A stretch of 64,000 nt of DNA from positions 558,001 to 622,000 of the forward strand of contig MCFH01000030.1 of NCBI GenBank assembly GCA_002104945.1, written 5' to 3'. The stretch is from Piromyces finnis. Its lineage: Eukaryota > Neocallimastigomycota > Neocallimastigomycetes > Neocallimastigales > Neocallimastigaceae. The notes under the pieces are model-generated. The model was not told where the DNA came from and made no database searches. It saw only the letters and a program-made list of their open reading frames with translations. Every line of letters begins with the position of its first letter. Positions within the stretch are counted from its first letter, which is position 1. Both the position numbers and the translations under genes were made by a program. Below, one piece after another: positions 28,501-39,146 of this stretch.

Positions 28501-30444
28501 ATAATGATCTATAATCTCTTTTTCTCTGTTCATAATATTGTTTTTAACTTTTTCTGAATTCATTATTTCTTTCACTTGATGTAAACAATTACCATTGATA
28601 CATAATTTTTCTATTTCATTTTTATAATTGCTTTTCATTTTGGCAATAGTTTCTGCTTTTATTTTTTCTAATTCATTTTTAAAACTAGTTATATTCTTAT
28701 GGTAGTTTTCAATCAGTAAATCCGTCAACTTTTTTAATATTAAATCAAATTTATTTAATAAATTTGTAACATGTTTATTTAATTCTTTTAATGTAGTGGC
28801 AGTTTGGAGGATATCCTTTATGTCTTTACAAATCTTATTCATAGTTGTAATATGATATTCATCTATCAATAAATTAATAACATCATTTAATTCTATGCAG
28901 GCATTTAAAACTTTAGAACATACCAACAAATCTAAGCTTACTGAAAATTTTTTAATAACATCAAAAATAGATAAATCATAATCATTTGTGATATCCACAA
29001 GATAGGCATCTTTATCAAGTAATTTCTTTAATTTTTCATACATATAGATGACAATTTTTTTTTCAATAGCTTTACTATTTTTCTCCATTTCTTCTATATT
29101 ATTAGGCTTTATGTCTGAAATATGGTAACTAACGATATGATTTAAGAAGTTCATTTGACCTTCTGAAAAAATATTTAATAATTCTTTCATGGTAACAGAA
29201 TAGGTTAATTTTATTGTTTTTTTAATAGGCAATGGTGGGAATACATATGGAATATTCCTAATATATTTTTTATTTTTATGAAGGATAGAACAGGATAAAT
29301 CGGGAAACATACCACAAGCCTGAACATTTGGTAAATTGTGTAAGCAAAAAGTTATAATATAAAGTAATTCAAAATACGGTTTAAAGTGAGGAATTGAATT
29401 CATTTTTTCTTTTACAAAAGTAGCCATGATTTTATGACTCCTTTCATTATCTGCGATTATATTTTGATTATCTTCATTTTTCATTAGGCTAGCTTTAAAT
29501 TCCGGAGAAACATCTATGTCATATTCAACATCGTAATAACACTTTGGTAAAACAACATCTTTATTATAATATAAAGTTTTAATTTTTCCAATGATTCTAA
29601 ATGCCGATAAAAATAGTTGTCTTTCACAGCCATGATCAGTTTTCATATCATTCAAAGATTGATAAATAATTTTATTCTTGTCACCGTATTGGGACAATAG
29701 ATATTTTTTCATATTTATAAAATGGTGATCTAAATAAGTTTTATCGGTATTTTTAGTATTTTGCCATTCAAATATAAATTCTTCCTCAAAAAATCCACCA
29801 TTAACATAACATTTAAGAAAATAGTCCAACATAGTTATTACATGTCCAACCAGTGTATGTTTATAATATTCGTCCATCACCGAGTATAATAGTCCCTCTT
29901 GATTAAAATGAAGTGAAATAAAAGGTAATTTTTTATCTACGAGATATCCTATAGATAATTCGTGCATGATAGTTGAAAAAACTTCTTCCATATTGTTAAA
30001 TTTAACTCCTGGAATTAATAATTTATTGTTCAACAAATTTAAGATGTCATGTTCGGTAGTTTTTGAATATTTATTAAAGGCAATGTACAATTGATCATTG
30101 AAACAATATCGATTTTTAAACTCTGGTATTATTCTTGGTATGATAAATTCTACTCCACCTGTGTCTCCAGAAGCATTTAATCCAGCAGCACACATAGCGT
30201 TATAGCCAACATTGAACATACACATATCATAAAAAAAATCAATAATAAATTTTATAAATCTTAAACCAATATCACAGAAAACTATACTCATTAGATTGCT
30301 TAATATACGAGTCCATTTACCTCCACCAGGACCAGGTCCACCCTTAGGACCATCAGGACCATCAAAAATATTACCAATATACTTTCCAAATGTAAAGCCA
30401 ATGTTGATAAAAAGAAAAGAAAATACTAATTCTCCAAAATCCAT
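22471..30444 (-). CDS. Giant ankyrin-repeat protein with SecA-type motor (main frame)
   Basis: A single open frame of 2657 residues. The N-terminus has a Gly/Pro-rich stretch (GPDGPKGGPGPGGGK) between hydrophobic segments. A helical and coiled-coil region follows (about 420-760; e.g. NELEKIKAETIAKM). Ankyrin block 1 is at about 840-1040 (DGNTPLHLVCLKSNAETL, DGKTPLCL), with degenerate repeats between, and block 2 at about 1630-1915 (STPIHCAAKCSATEIFKLLL, EGNTPLHIASEFG, NNLTPLQLSIKSNQFEIA). A SecA-like first nucleotide-binding fold starts near 2430, with Walker A KTGEGKS (GEGKS 2440-2444), STHYLAKRD and Walker B VDECDNLF (Asp2550). The second fold lies in the next frame downstream. SecA is a bacterial and plastid preprotein motor. 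A fungus has no plastid, so a role in secretion is not implied. I do not know its function. Confidence 0.85.
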   Translation of the reverse strand: MDFGELVFSFLFINIGFTFGKYIGNIFDGPDGPKGGPGPGGGKWTRILSNLMSIVFCDIGLRFIKFIIDFFYDMCMFNVGYNAMCAAGLNASGDTGGVEFIIPRIIPEFKNRYCFNDQLYIAFNKYSKTTEHDILNLLNNKLLIPGVKFNNMEEVFSTIMHELSIGYLVDKKLPFISLHFNQEGLLYSVMDEYYKHTLVGHVITMLDYFLKCYVNGGFFEEEFIFEWQNTKNTDKTYLDHHFINMKKYLLSQYGDKNKIIYQSLNDMKTDHGCERQLFLSAFRIIGKIKTLYYNKDVVLPKCYYDVEYDIDVSPEFKASLMKNEDNQNIIADNERSHKIMATFVKEKMNSIPHFKPYFELLYIITFCLHNLPNVQACGMFPDLSCSILHKNKKYIRNIPYVFPPLPIKKTIKLTYSVTMKELLNIFSEGQMNFLNHIVSYHISDIKPNNIEEMEKNSKAIEKKIVIYMYEKLKKLLDKDAYLVDITNDYDLSIFDVIKKFSVSLDLLVCSKVLNACIELNDVINLLIDEYHITTMNKICKDIKDILQTATTLKELNKHVTNLLNKFDLILKKLTDLLIENYHKNITSFKNELEKIKAETIAKMKSNYKNEIEKLCINGNCLHQVKEIMNSEKVKNNIMNREKEIIDHYKKAYQDSINSMEKELNEKLKFTSINCYKTNLINAMQNLKTNLANKTVLEALDKENVDKLKFKYKLNLQSLCFDLSSDEISKIEIRGGCHVQLNKNLMFIEKELDDSTYYHLVNNTTSKDYYCINSKLIQSSVHGDSLDEFVKANYDVKKNKIIHSLLSKENMQLEDKDLSGYSIGHYKALFGYDQLITDSDLNVVSDSGITPELIAVTTGNVDVVSKLIKLKNSRFSLPSHNAITPLLMAILNKDECMIHLLLDYPEKIGDINYTNELKKTALHYACEYNIPTIAKRLILQNSKIDAKDKKDGNTPLHLVCLKSNAETLKEILNLDLAKPYINVKRSDGKTPLCLSSSHSILCTKILLRNNANALTKDCYNHDCLDMALYSGRIDCYQQLYKLNRNIKLLEKLKHTLLSVHSHHDGDKNKLKYLVKLFSDGNLNEIEKVIPNLDEELPLKSFNNCIELIETACKGRKKESIKYLSQLIDLKEYPIMTFIGKNNLCDWIKEALGYGCDLFTHNNKVYNGNTIFDCCIESNDDKMLKVIFTTIQKADEKVYKILNHLICKAAINEKMESLGILCDILELQKFKSFRLSILPLCKTPRLTLVSFEIILKMFKCIDLSTIDLYTAIKFCRPGVFKKMLILHHKKLSSKDLEILENLGMSRKDNLYVLSEFYPSLLNSNQYQHYRETLASIENLLSENERFNESIKHSRLTNLLKLINIGLSELTKEKTFLPHLIIKSNNLWAMKSLPDDYANYFFIKDENQYYPFDYIHFSLDFKNSLTLIFDYFDHLNVGNKIKANYILLALDRIIQNFHEVLFTNISNDFDINDVLEKYDYVYDYFSDNNENIFYILSKNRNATFNKVFKKHLKLLNINQQNIEGETLVMNLIKNKNFGLANEIINSFNIDFEKRNKEGDSYLHLLFKEPLSSDKYDSEINIFYDIVLKVISERPSYILLQNRKLETPYLLAARIGCNTGLFLMSLFYPPELIEKYSISTSSLHEACYANKINTVRYLIEYLNYDVNLQIIPKEEPSLKKRFNSYSTPIHCAAKCSATEIFKLLLQYGADPYLKDSNNSDAISIGLEYGNKKLLAYLMDSPFVLRNRYSVSHLLALIKNPNAEFYVKSYIDLYSIYELNSFSDETMNNILMISCINNQPSMINLFLFSDIELLSQNKYRNNVLHLCCYSNSVSCASEILSKINGEFSFKLLTTKNKEGNTPLHIASEFGLFSMIALFLSSLDTTDEIRIKNNNNLTPLQLSIKSNQFEIAQLFMEYHNLSLNDIKNRSISEISLELNQFITYYNNENAIKSRVRKKYYDIIYNKKKPIEEKIMDIKDKVSPETQMNNSSQQEELENQKIHNTDTFEEFNSSLAMIYVSKYFTKDLYIQYHSLIGNLNALLAFIKWNAFNRNDFIDKFFTTIANINNNKYVIEICDLFLNFILYKVDPEYVEVILNEMNNLFLLCNDCKNTFDFVRIIRAIILSAFESKTKIEIRDLISTIKGFRLIIECDPYPIFKNLKSIRFNISAYSFINNLLKICKKKSSMKYIHIKYAHFIPPLLDEEEINDYLEKYPIIHKSIDSLLPIDCFIQKVLSNKNIGSESLNIALECDQYIKNSEQLTVGEKIDIFESMKKLLDKNSTISKEFLSLVKATELYIIKFRDIKMATKILNTKSESISNIIIKFNKLNKLPEFNFYNYVDKLDSLLDKIEFNDKFMLKEIALHFNTYYTEYNTCKNFSELGRQIGQEFKYNPTLKNIAKLLAIISRGFEETLNYTPYLIQILAIASFLIHYKKKTNHGRIAQIKTGEGKSMIIAILALSNALMGYFVDVITSTHYLAKRDQIKFKKLFSLFGVSSSNLAKQYLIKEDYNGIILYGTNTDFEFTLLREGLFIQNKNRTQPLGKNELVERKYHVAIVDECDNLFIDTSLNSANIAYNSQYHYNWVYGPIFDYVKTAMNPNVPTIRKILSTFEDGIHREQLHQIKDEKINEWINAVKIAMNKKLNEDYIIGFNEELQKKRNSDYIE

Positions 30445-30808
30445 AATACCATCTTTGTACTTTTTTTTTTATAAAATTCAAAACTCCGTATAATACTCTA
30501 GTTGTTCTCCATAGTTTGCCAATAGCATTGTTATATTTTTCAAATATTAATCCAATTTTCTTTAATTTTTTTCTTTTAGATTTTCTCATAGGAAAAAAAT
30601 AGTAAACATATTTATATTTTTTGTAATTTTTACCAGTCTTACCATTATTAGAAAAGCTAGTACCTTTTTTATGATTATGATATATTAGATTTATATCTTT
30701 CAGAATATTACCACAAAACCCAATAAATTCTGTAATATGACCGAAAAGATATTTGTTAGAAAGATATTTAAATGCTTCCAAGCCATCATTTTTATCAAAA
30801 GTATCCAT
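30371..30808 (-). CDS. N-terminal part of the ankyrin-SecA protein (separate frame)
   Basis: A frame starting MDTFDKNDGLEAFKYLSN gives about 125 plausible residues before reaching an A10 run (minus strand, at 30461-30470). One base of shift there leads into KYKDGIMDFGELVFSFLF, which is the start of the 2657-residue frame. I therefore regard 30808 as the likely true start of the giant protein, whose full length would be about 3160 residues. This segment contains a basic patch (RKSKRKKLKK) but no recognised domain. The residues after the A10 run in this frame (VQRWYYGFW..) are probably not translated in the real product. Confidence 0.55.
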   Translation of the reverse strand: MDTFDKNDGLEAFKYLSNKYLFGHITEFIGFCGNILKDINLIYHNHKKGTSFSNNGKTGKNYKKYKYVYYFFPMRKSKRKKLKKIGLIFEKYNNAIGKLWRTTRVLYGVLNFIKKKVQRWYYGFWRISIFFSFYQHWLYIWKVYW

Positions 30809-31426
30809 TAATTAAACTTTTTTTTTAAAAAAAATCTCTTTAAAAAAAAATAAAAAATATTTTATTTAAATTCTTTTTTTTTTTTTTATTTCTAATAAAA
30901 ACAATAAAATTTTTATTTATTTAAAAAATAAATTATTTATATTTTTCTATAATTTAAATAATAAGTAAATGGACGGATAAAAATATAGTAAAAAAAAAAA
31001 AATAAATAAAAAAAAAAATAAAAATAAGTAAATGGACGGATAAAATAAAACCTTTATTCTTTTAAAATATCTTATCAATTGAAAACTGATAGGATTACTT
31101 TTATAACTTTACATAAAATGATTTCAAATTAAAAATTTAGACATATATTTTATATTTTATATTTTATATTTTATTTCGGACATATTTAAGTATGAAACTA
31201 TTATTTTTATATTATATATGCATAATAGATTCAGAAAAAAAAAATTTTTTTAAAAAAAAAGAATTAGAAATAAAATAAAATAAAATAAAATAAAATAAAA
31301 TAAAATAAAATAAAATAAAATAAAATAAAATAAAATAAAATAAAATAAAATAATGTTTTATTATTATTATTATAACAAAAAAAACAAAAATAATATTTTA
31401 TTTTATAAAATTATCATCATTCATAT

Positions 31427-31473
<47 letters not shown>

Positions 31474-32866
31474 TAAATCATTTTTTATTATAGAAATATT
31501 ATTAAATAGGTATTTTAGAAAAAAAATCTTTTTCCATAATTTGCCTAGATTTTTTAATATTTTGTTTTAAAATTAATTTCTTCAGCTTCAGGATACAAAC
31601 AAAGCAAAACCAAAAAAAAATTCTTTTTTTTTATAATAAAATTTTATATAATAAAATATATAATAATTTATAATTAGCTTTTACTAAAAAAAAATTTTTC
31701 TGTATTTTTCCAAAAGAGTAAGTTTTTTTTCTTAGTATTGTTACAAACTTTATTAAATAATAAAAATACTTTTTTTTTATTTTAATAAAAGTTTAAATAT
31801 TATTAAAAACGTTATTTATTAAGTACCATTAAAATAAAAAAATTTTTTTAAACACATGTTGTAAAACAAGCATTAGCTATAGTTACCAAAAAAAAAAATA
31901 AGCATGGCTATAAGGTTTCATTGATGAAAAAATTAATAGAAAAACTTTACAAAGATAATTCTAGTAATATTAATAAAATTTTTTTAAAAAAATAGAATTT
32001 AAAGTTTGAACTAATAAAAGATAATGTTTAAAATTTTAATTTATAAAGTAATAAAATTATGATAGAATAAATTAATTTTTATCCAATAAACTTTTAAAAT
32101 AAATAAATGGATGAATGAATAAATTATTAATAAATAAATATGAATGAATGAATTGTTTAATTAATAAATAAACGAGTAAATAAATAAATTAATTTATATA
32201 TAGTTATTAATATGATTTCATCATGAATAATAATGAGTTTTAATGATGGATAAAATGATGCTGATGATGATGGTATTACTAGTATTTTTATACAATTAAA
32301 AAAACTAGTCATACCATCCATTCTCTTTCTATTTGTAAGAAGAAGAAGAGGGAGAATTAAAGGAATTTTTTTTTCATTCAGGAATTCATATAGCAAATAA
32401 AAAGGTTTTAATAAAATAGAAACAAAAAGGATTAAAACTAATATTTATAAATTATTTTTTTTTATAAAAAAAAACAACACACACAGTAATGAAACCTTTT
32501 TAACAATAAAATAAAATTTAAATTTATATCAAAATATAATTTTTTTTTATTTTGTTGGTTTTCTTATTTTTACAATTAAAAAGTATCAAAAAGATGTTTT
32601 TTTTTTAATAATTTTATTCTTTATATAAAGAATTTTATATTTTTATTTTCTATATTATAATATAAATAAATTAACTTAAATATAATTATTGATTCTAGTA
32701 TTATCTATACATTTTTTTAAAAGATATTTATTTAATATAAATGGTTTTATTTTAAATAATAAAATAGTGTATTACTTTTAGTTTTGATTGTTGTTTTTTT
32801 TTTTTTTTTTAATGAAAATTTAGGTTTATTTTTTAATGAGCTTTCCTTTTTTTTTTTAATTTGTAC
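30809..32866. other. AT-rich intergenic region with simple repeats
   Basis: No gene seen. It holds a (TAAAA)n tract, an (AAT)n tract at about 31429-31469, a short tandem ATATTTT stretch near 31150, and two copies of a ~20-bp unit (AAGTAAATGGACGGATAAAA) near 30963 and 31025. A frame at 32157-32396 on the minus strand has no recognisable features. Confidence 0.6.
31271..31352. repeat. (TAAAA)n pentanucleotide microsatellite
   Basis: About 16 uninterrupted TAAAA units. Confidence 0.95.
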
Positions 32867-34297
32867 TTAAAATTGGTTTTTTAGACTATATTTTCTAGTG
32901 GCTATTTGATCATTGTCATTACTATTTAAATGAATAGCATATTCATTTGAATTTAACCTATCATTTTTACCATTATGTAAGGTTGAAGCATTTTTTATTA
33001 TATTATAGGAAAAGTTCATTTCTTCATCAAAATTATTTTGATTCATATTCATATTTTTTATACTGTCTTTTCTATTTTGATTTAAAATATTATTATAGTA
33101 AGAATTGGAAATACTTGTACTACTACTATTATTATTATACTTGTAAAGGGATGTTGATAATCCATTATAAGTTGGAACTGGATTTCCATGAATGGAAGTA
33201 ATGGAATTGTATGAAGCAGTAGGATTAAAGGATGACATTCCTTTGTTATAGGATGATGTAATACTATGGGATGATATTTTATAATTTGAATCTTTACGTT
33301 TTACATAGAATTTTAATAATATTTGATCAATAAATATAATATAGTAGTTAAAACTTAATACAATATCTAAATAGGTTTGTAAAAGCGGTGCAATTCCATT
33401 ACCAAATTGATCTCTATCAACATTTTTATTGAGTATATATTTATATATATGATACAAGATGATCATAGGAATAAGGAATAAAGATACAATAATTGAACAA
33501 TAGATACGGTATTCTGAGGTCTGTTTAAATCTTTCCATAAAACTATTTTTTAACATCTTACTGTTATTCATATTTGTTCGATTAAAAAGATTTTTTCTCA
33601 TGACATATAAAATAGTAATATCGTATATTATACTTCCAATAACAATTAATTGATAATCATCAAAACTTATTCTGAACATCTCCTTACTATACATCTTACT
33701 AAAGCAATAAATTTTTAAGGCATTGTAAATGAGGCAAGCAGCGTATACAAATTTTATAGATCTCTTATTTTTTATTACAGCTTTAGTTCTTAAAGTAGGA
33801 TACCAATCACCAACCACACTATAAATAATCAAGAATGTATTGAATATTTTTTCTATTATTGAACCACCTGCTTGTGGTGGAGGAAGATAAGCAGAAAAAT
33901 TAAATGTAACTTCTTTGACAGCTGTATATAGCAAAAAATTTATATAAAATACTATAATAAAAATACCCATGACTCTTTTCCATTTTTTATTTAAATAAAA
34001 TACCAAAATAAACCATAATAAATAGGTATTACTTGTAAATAAAACCTTAATAATGTATTGCTCAATTGTCATTGGAAGGCTTTTTTTATTATTATCATGA
34101 AAACAATTTAGTATTCCATCAAGATTTTGAAAATAACATTTATTATCAAAAATTATTGGTGAGCCATTATCGTCCACACCTGGTGGAGGACAATCACCCA
34201 TACCTGGAGGAGGACCCATGCCTGGAGGAGGACCATCACCCATACCTGGAGGAGGACCCATGCCTGGAGGAGGACCACCACCCATGAAATCACCCAT
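32867..34297 (-). CDS. Multi-pass membrane protein, GDWYP/RTKAV family, with PPPGMG repeats
   Basis: An intronless frame of 476 residues. It begins with a Gly/Pro/Met-rich tandem repeat (units of GMGPPPGMGDGPPP; about residues 1-42), encoded by a 42-bp DNA repeat near 34196-34279. About seven hydrophobic segments follow (roughly 85-105, 108-130, 155-172, 190-208, 225-245, 280-305, 325-350). A Ser/Asn-rich, probably cytoplasmic, tail of about 120 residues ends the protein. The block VVGDWYPTLRTKAVIKNKRS, the SEYRI segment before TM6 and YYIIFIDQILLKFY in TM7 are shared with the protein at 39147-40679. I do not recognise the family. Seven segments with a Ser-rich tail would suit a receptor-like protein, but no receptor motif is visible. 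It points away from its paralogue, about 4.8 kb off. Confidence 0.75.
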   Translation of the reverse strand: MGDFMGGGPPPGMGPPPGMGDGPPPGMGPPPGMGDCPPPGVDDNGSPIIFDNKCYFQNLDGILNCFHDNNKKSLPMTIEQYIIKVLFTSNTYLLWFILVFYLNKKWKRVMGIFIIVFYINFLLYTAVKEVTFNFSAYLPPPQAGGSIIEKIFNTFLIIYSVVGDWYPTLRTKAVIKNKRSIKFVYAACLIYNALKIYCFSKMYSKEMFRISFDDYQLIVIGSIIYDITILYVMRKNLFNRTNMNNSKMLKNSFMERFKQTSEYRIYCSIIVSLFLIPMIILYHIYKYILNKNVDRDQFGNGIAPLLQTYLDIVLSFNYYIIFIDQILLKFYVKRKDSNYKISSHSITSSYNKGMSSFNPTASYNSITSIHGNPVPTYNGLSTSLYKYNNNSSSTSISNSYYNNILNQNRKDSIKNMNMNQNNFDEEMNFSYNIIKNASTLHNGKNDRLNSNEYAIHLNSNDNDQIATRKYSLKNQF

Positions 34298-37200
34298 TTC
34301 TATATTTCTATTTTATTATTATTATTACTTCTTTAATTTATTATTTTTTTTTATTTTAATACTTTATCTCTTTTATTTTATGTATATATATAAAAGTATA
34401 ATCAAACTATTATTAATTTTCTTTTTTATTTAATAATTTTTTTTTTCAAAAAAAAAAGATATTTATTTCTTTATATATGAAAAAATATAATTTTTTTTTT
34501 ATTTTTATACATATTTTTATGGTGGGTGGGTGGGTGGTGATTTCAGAGTTTCATTTTTTTTTCTTTTTTCTATCCTCCCCATCACAATATTAAAAAAAAA
34601 AAAAGTTTATTTTTTATATTTAATTGTAACATTAAAAATTTTAAAAAAAACAAGTAATATAAAACAATTTAAAAATAAAATTTAAATATATATTATCCAT
34701 TCTAAAACAAATCAATATAAATATAATTATATTAAATATAATATATTAATTGCTATAGCATTACATTGCATTGTTCTAATTTAAAATCTTTTAAAATACT
34801 TTTATTTTCGGGTTTTTATTAACAACATAAATGAATTTATTATTTTATAATAAAGCTTAGATTAATATAATATTATAAAAGTTATTTTATACCTATTTTT
34901 TGAATTTTTTTTTTTATGATAGTTCAATGAAATATTATTAATTATACTTTTTAAAAAGTTCTGGATTTAATTTAATTTTAACGCAAAGCGGTTAAGTTTT
35001 TTTTAATAAAAAATTAAAAAGTTTATTTAATAATAGATTTTTATATTTAAGAAAAAAATGAACTTTTTATTAAATTTAGTTGGATCACTTTTAAATTAAA
35101 ATATAAACTAGAAAAATAGAGTCAATAAATTAAATAAATTAAAATTTAAAAAAAAAAAAAAGAATTCTAGAAATTATTTTTAAATCCTGATTAAAAATAG
35201 TAAAGTATGAAATGAAATAGAATTTGGTTTATTATTTTTAAATAGTAATCCAATTCTATTTTAAATATATAATTATTGATTTTATGTTTCTTTTAATTTT
35301 ATAATATATTTTTTTTTTTAATGTAATGAGAATTTTTTTTTTCTTTTAGTGTAATATAGAAAAAATCAAAGTAGGTGATATCACCAACAAAATTACTCTT
35401 TATATAACTTTACTAATTTATTTTATTGTTAAATTTTACACATTAATGTTTAATATATCTTTGAATTATTTTATTGGTTATTACAATGAAATGATAAATA
35501 ATACAATAAATTATTTCTTGGAAATTTTAATTTCAATTTTTGATTAATTTATTTTTATGTAATTCAAATCGAAAGATGATTCGTTTCTTTTTTGTATCCA
35601 TTCATAAAGTTAAAAATTTAAGATTTTGAAATTCTTTAATTTATCTTTCAATAGTATATTAAATTTAAATTAATGATAAATTAAATAATATCATAATAAT
35701 AATTAAAAAAAGATGGAAAATTAAAATATAATTTTTTAAATAGTTGATTTTAATAAAAAATAGTTTTATATATTAATTGATAGATCATACCTAAATAATA
35801 ATTATTTTTACCTATCTCTATTATTGATTAATCTGGTTTTTATTTTTTTTTGTTATAATTATTATTATTAGGATTATAATGATATTATATTACTTGAACC
35901 ACTTCTATACTAATCAAAGAAAAATTGATGAAATTATTAAAAAATATTATTATTTATATAATATTTTATTTATATTATGAAAAAGCTGAAGGAAATAAGT
36001 TATAAATAATCAAAGAAAAATACTACTTAATAATTCTCAATCTATATTATATATATATATAATATTGATAACATTTGTAGTATATTATGTATCCTATAAC
36101 TACTACAAATTTTATTAATTATATTTCAAAAATAAAATGATTTCATTTATAATATAAATAAATATTAGCTGAGAGGGAATATGGTGAAATGATAATATAA
36201 AAAAAGTATAATGGATTTAAAGGTCTCTTAAATGAATGCTTTTAAATTTTCAAGACCGATAAAAGTATAAATATGTCAATAATAAAATTAAATAATACCT
36301 AAAAATTTTAATTTTAATTATTATTATTAATGATTATCATTTCATATAACATTGATTTTAATAATAAAGGTAATATGTCAAGTTAAAAGTAATCATGGAA
36401 TGATAACTTTCTGTGTAATTATTTCAATAAAAAAAAAGTAAATTCTTAGGTTTAGGAGGTCCTTAAAAATAGAATTTTCATTGCTCTATAAAACTAAATA
36501 ATATTATTATGTTAATAATAATGATAATAATTAATTTATTATTTTTCTTTAATAAAGATGATTCTCTACTACAAACACATTAAAATTTCTATAAAAAGAT
36601 AATATTTATTTTTTTTATTCATTTTAATAGTTGAAAAGCATCATTTTTTTTTATAAATTTAAATAAAAAAAAATTTAATAATTAATTATTAATTTTAACT
36701 ATTATAAAAATTATTTACAGTTAACAGTCCTTTTTTTTTTTACTTTTACTTAAGAAAATATTTTAAACTTTTCTTTATTAATCTTTTATTAGTTAATTTT
36801 TGAGAAAGTTAAAAAGATATCTAAATGATACTAATTTAGTTTTATTTTTATTTTTATTATAAGAAATCCTAATATAAAATTTAAAATGGGATACAATTAG
36901 GAATAATTCAAAATTAATTTCCATATATTTTTTCCATATATTTTATAAAATTATCCGAAACTTAAAATTTATTTCTCCTATTTGCTAAATAATTATACGT
37001 ATACATTCATCATATGTATATAACTTAAATTTTTTTTTGTATTAAAAAGAAATAGGATAAAACCAATAAAAAAATAAAAATATCATTATACCTATATACC
37101 TATAATAATGTATAATAATACCTAATATTATAATAATAATAATAATAATAATAATACATAATACATAATACCTAATATTATAATAATAATAATAATACAT

Positions 37201-39146
37201 AATACCTAATATTATAATAATAATAATAATACATAATAATAATTATTTTAAAATATTTTCAATAATTTTATTTATATTATTTTTATTTACTATATTTCAA
37301 AATGATAAAATAACTTTTATAAATCATTTTTTTTTAAATTAATAATTAAATAAAATATTTTTTTTCTTAAATATATAACCAAGTAATTAATACAAAAAAA
37401 AATAAATAATTACTTTTAAAAAAAACATAATTATAATTTATTCTAAAGATTATAAATATTATGATTTATATAAATTCATTTTAAATTTCTTATGGGAATA
37501 TGAATATTATTAATAGGTCATAGTAAATTAAATTATTTTAAAATCAATATATATTCACTATACCATTTTTTTGGCATTTAATTATTAATCATAAAGCTAC
37601 TTTTAATACAAAAAGTAAATTAGAATAATAATAGTATTTTAATATTATTTTTATTATTATTAATGTTGATTCATTTTTTAACTTTTTTTTTTTTTATTTT
37701 ATACAATAGCAATAGTTTAATTATTAAAATTGTCCATCGTTTTTATATCATAATTGATTAATTTTATAATAGAATTATTCATTTATTGATTAAATAAATT
37801 TTAATTTTTTTAAAAGTTTATATTTATTAATAATTAAAATTAATTGTTGTTTAAATTAAAATTTAAAATTAAATCTATTATTCTTAATAAAAAAGGTTTT
37901 TTTTAATATTTTAAATTGAATCTCGTGTAACAAATAATGCAGATCAATTATTATTAATTTGCTTTTTTTTTTAAATTATATTCCATTCAAGAACTTTAAT
38001 TATTATTATTTGATATTTACTAAAAGGTTAAATAGTTATTTAGGAGGTTAAAATACTTATTTATATATTCATTCATTAAAATAGGAATAGCTTTTATTGA
38101 TTTATTTATAATTCCTATTATATTCATTTATTTTTATTTATTCTATGTATTTCTGTAATAACATAATAATTATTTCTAGTAGATATCAATTATAATAAAA
38201 GAAATATTATGATATTTATTATATCAATATAATTTATAATAATTTATATTATTCTTATAGAATAATATACAATAACGTATTTGTAAAAAAAATAAACTTT
38301 TGGAATAATAATAAAAGATGAATAAAATGATAAGCATTCATAAATAACAATAAAAAATGGTGGAAATATTCTTTTAAATAAATTAAAATTATTTGTTTAA
38401 TTAAATTATTTTTAAAATAAACAATATAATCAATAGTTGATTATTTGTAAATAAATAAAAATACATCAATAACATTAAAACAAATATTATATTTAAATTA
38501 TTAAATAAATTGTTAATGCATTAACATTTTAATAATAATTAATTATTGAAACTTTCCTCTTACAAACTCTTTTATGATTAATACCTTTTCTTTTTTAACA
38601 GACATTCTTAAAAAACAAGATTATTTTTTAAAAGCTAACTCTCTTTTTTTTTATTATTTATGATTTAGATTTAGGTTGCACAAAATAATGTAAAAAGTTT
38701 AATAATTATAATTTAACTATCTTTATTCATTATTTAAAAATTAATTTTTATGTGTAATTTTATGTGTAAAATTTATTTTAATTAATTATTACCAATCTAG
38801 AACAATAACTTAATTTTTCAAAATTAATTTAATATTTCAAAATTATTAAAAATATCTTTTTAATTTAAAAAATATTAAATAAAGTTTATAAAATGAAGTT
38901 TTATTTTTTACTTTAAAAAAAATTATATATAAATACAAATAATATTTTTATTTTAAAAAAAATTTTTTTTATTTTTCTACTTTATAATAATAAAGTAGAA
39001 AATATTGTAATATAGAATAGAATAAATATATAAATAATAAAATTGTAAATAAAGAAACAACAAAAAAAAAAAAATAAATGTAAAATAGATAATAATAATA
39101 ATAAAAAAATCTTGGAGAAACAATAATATATATACAAAATTTCAAT
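34298..39146. other. Long gene-free AT-rich region between two paralogous genes
   Basis: 4.8 kb of extremely AT-rich DNA with many A/T runs and no frame of interest. It separates the two divergently transcribed membrane-protein paralogues and so must hold both promoters. It contains a small minisatellite at about 37.1-37.25 kb. I see nothing else. Confidence 0.6.
37082..37245. repeat. Imperfect minisatellite of AATACCTAATATT plus (AAT)n units
   Basis: Three to four units of roughly 35-50 bp. Each contains ACCTAATATTATAATAATAAT followed by a variable AAT run and ATACATAATA. Confidence 0.8.

Noticed and set aside
37082-37245. CRISPR-like array
   Set aside because: The units vary in length, spacers are only AAT runs, and the genome is eukaryotic; it is a minisatellite.
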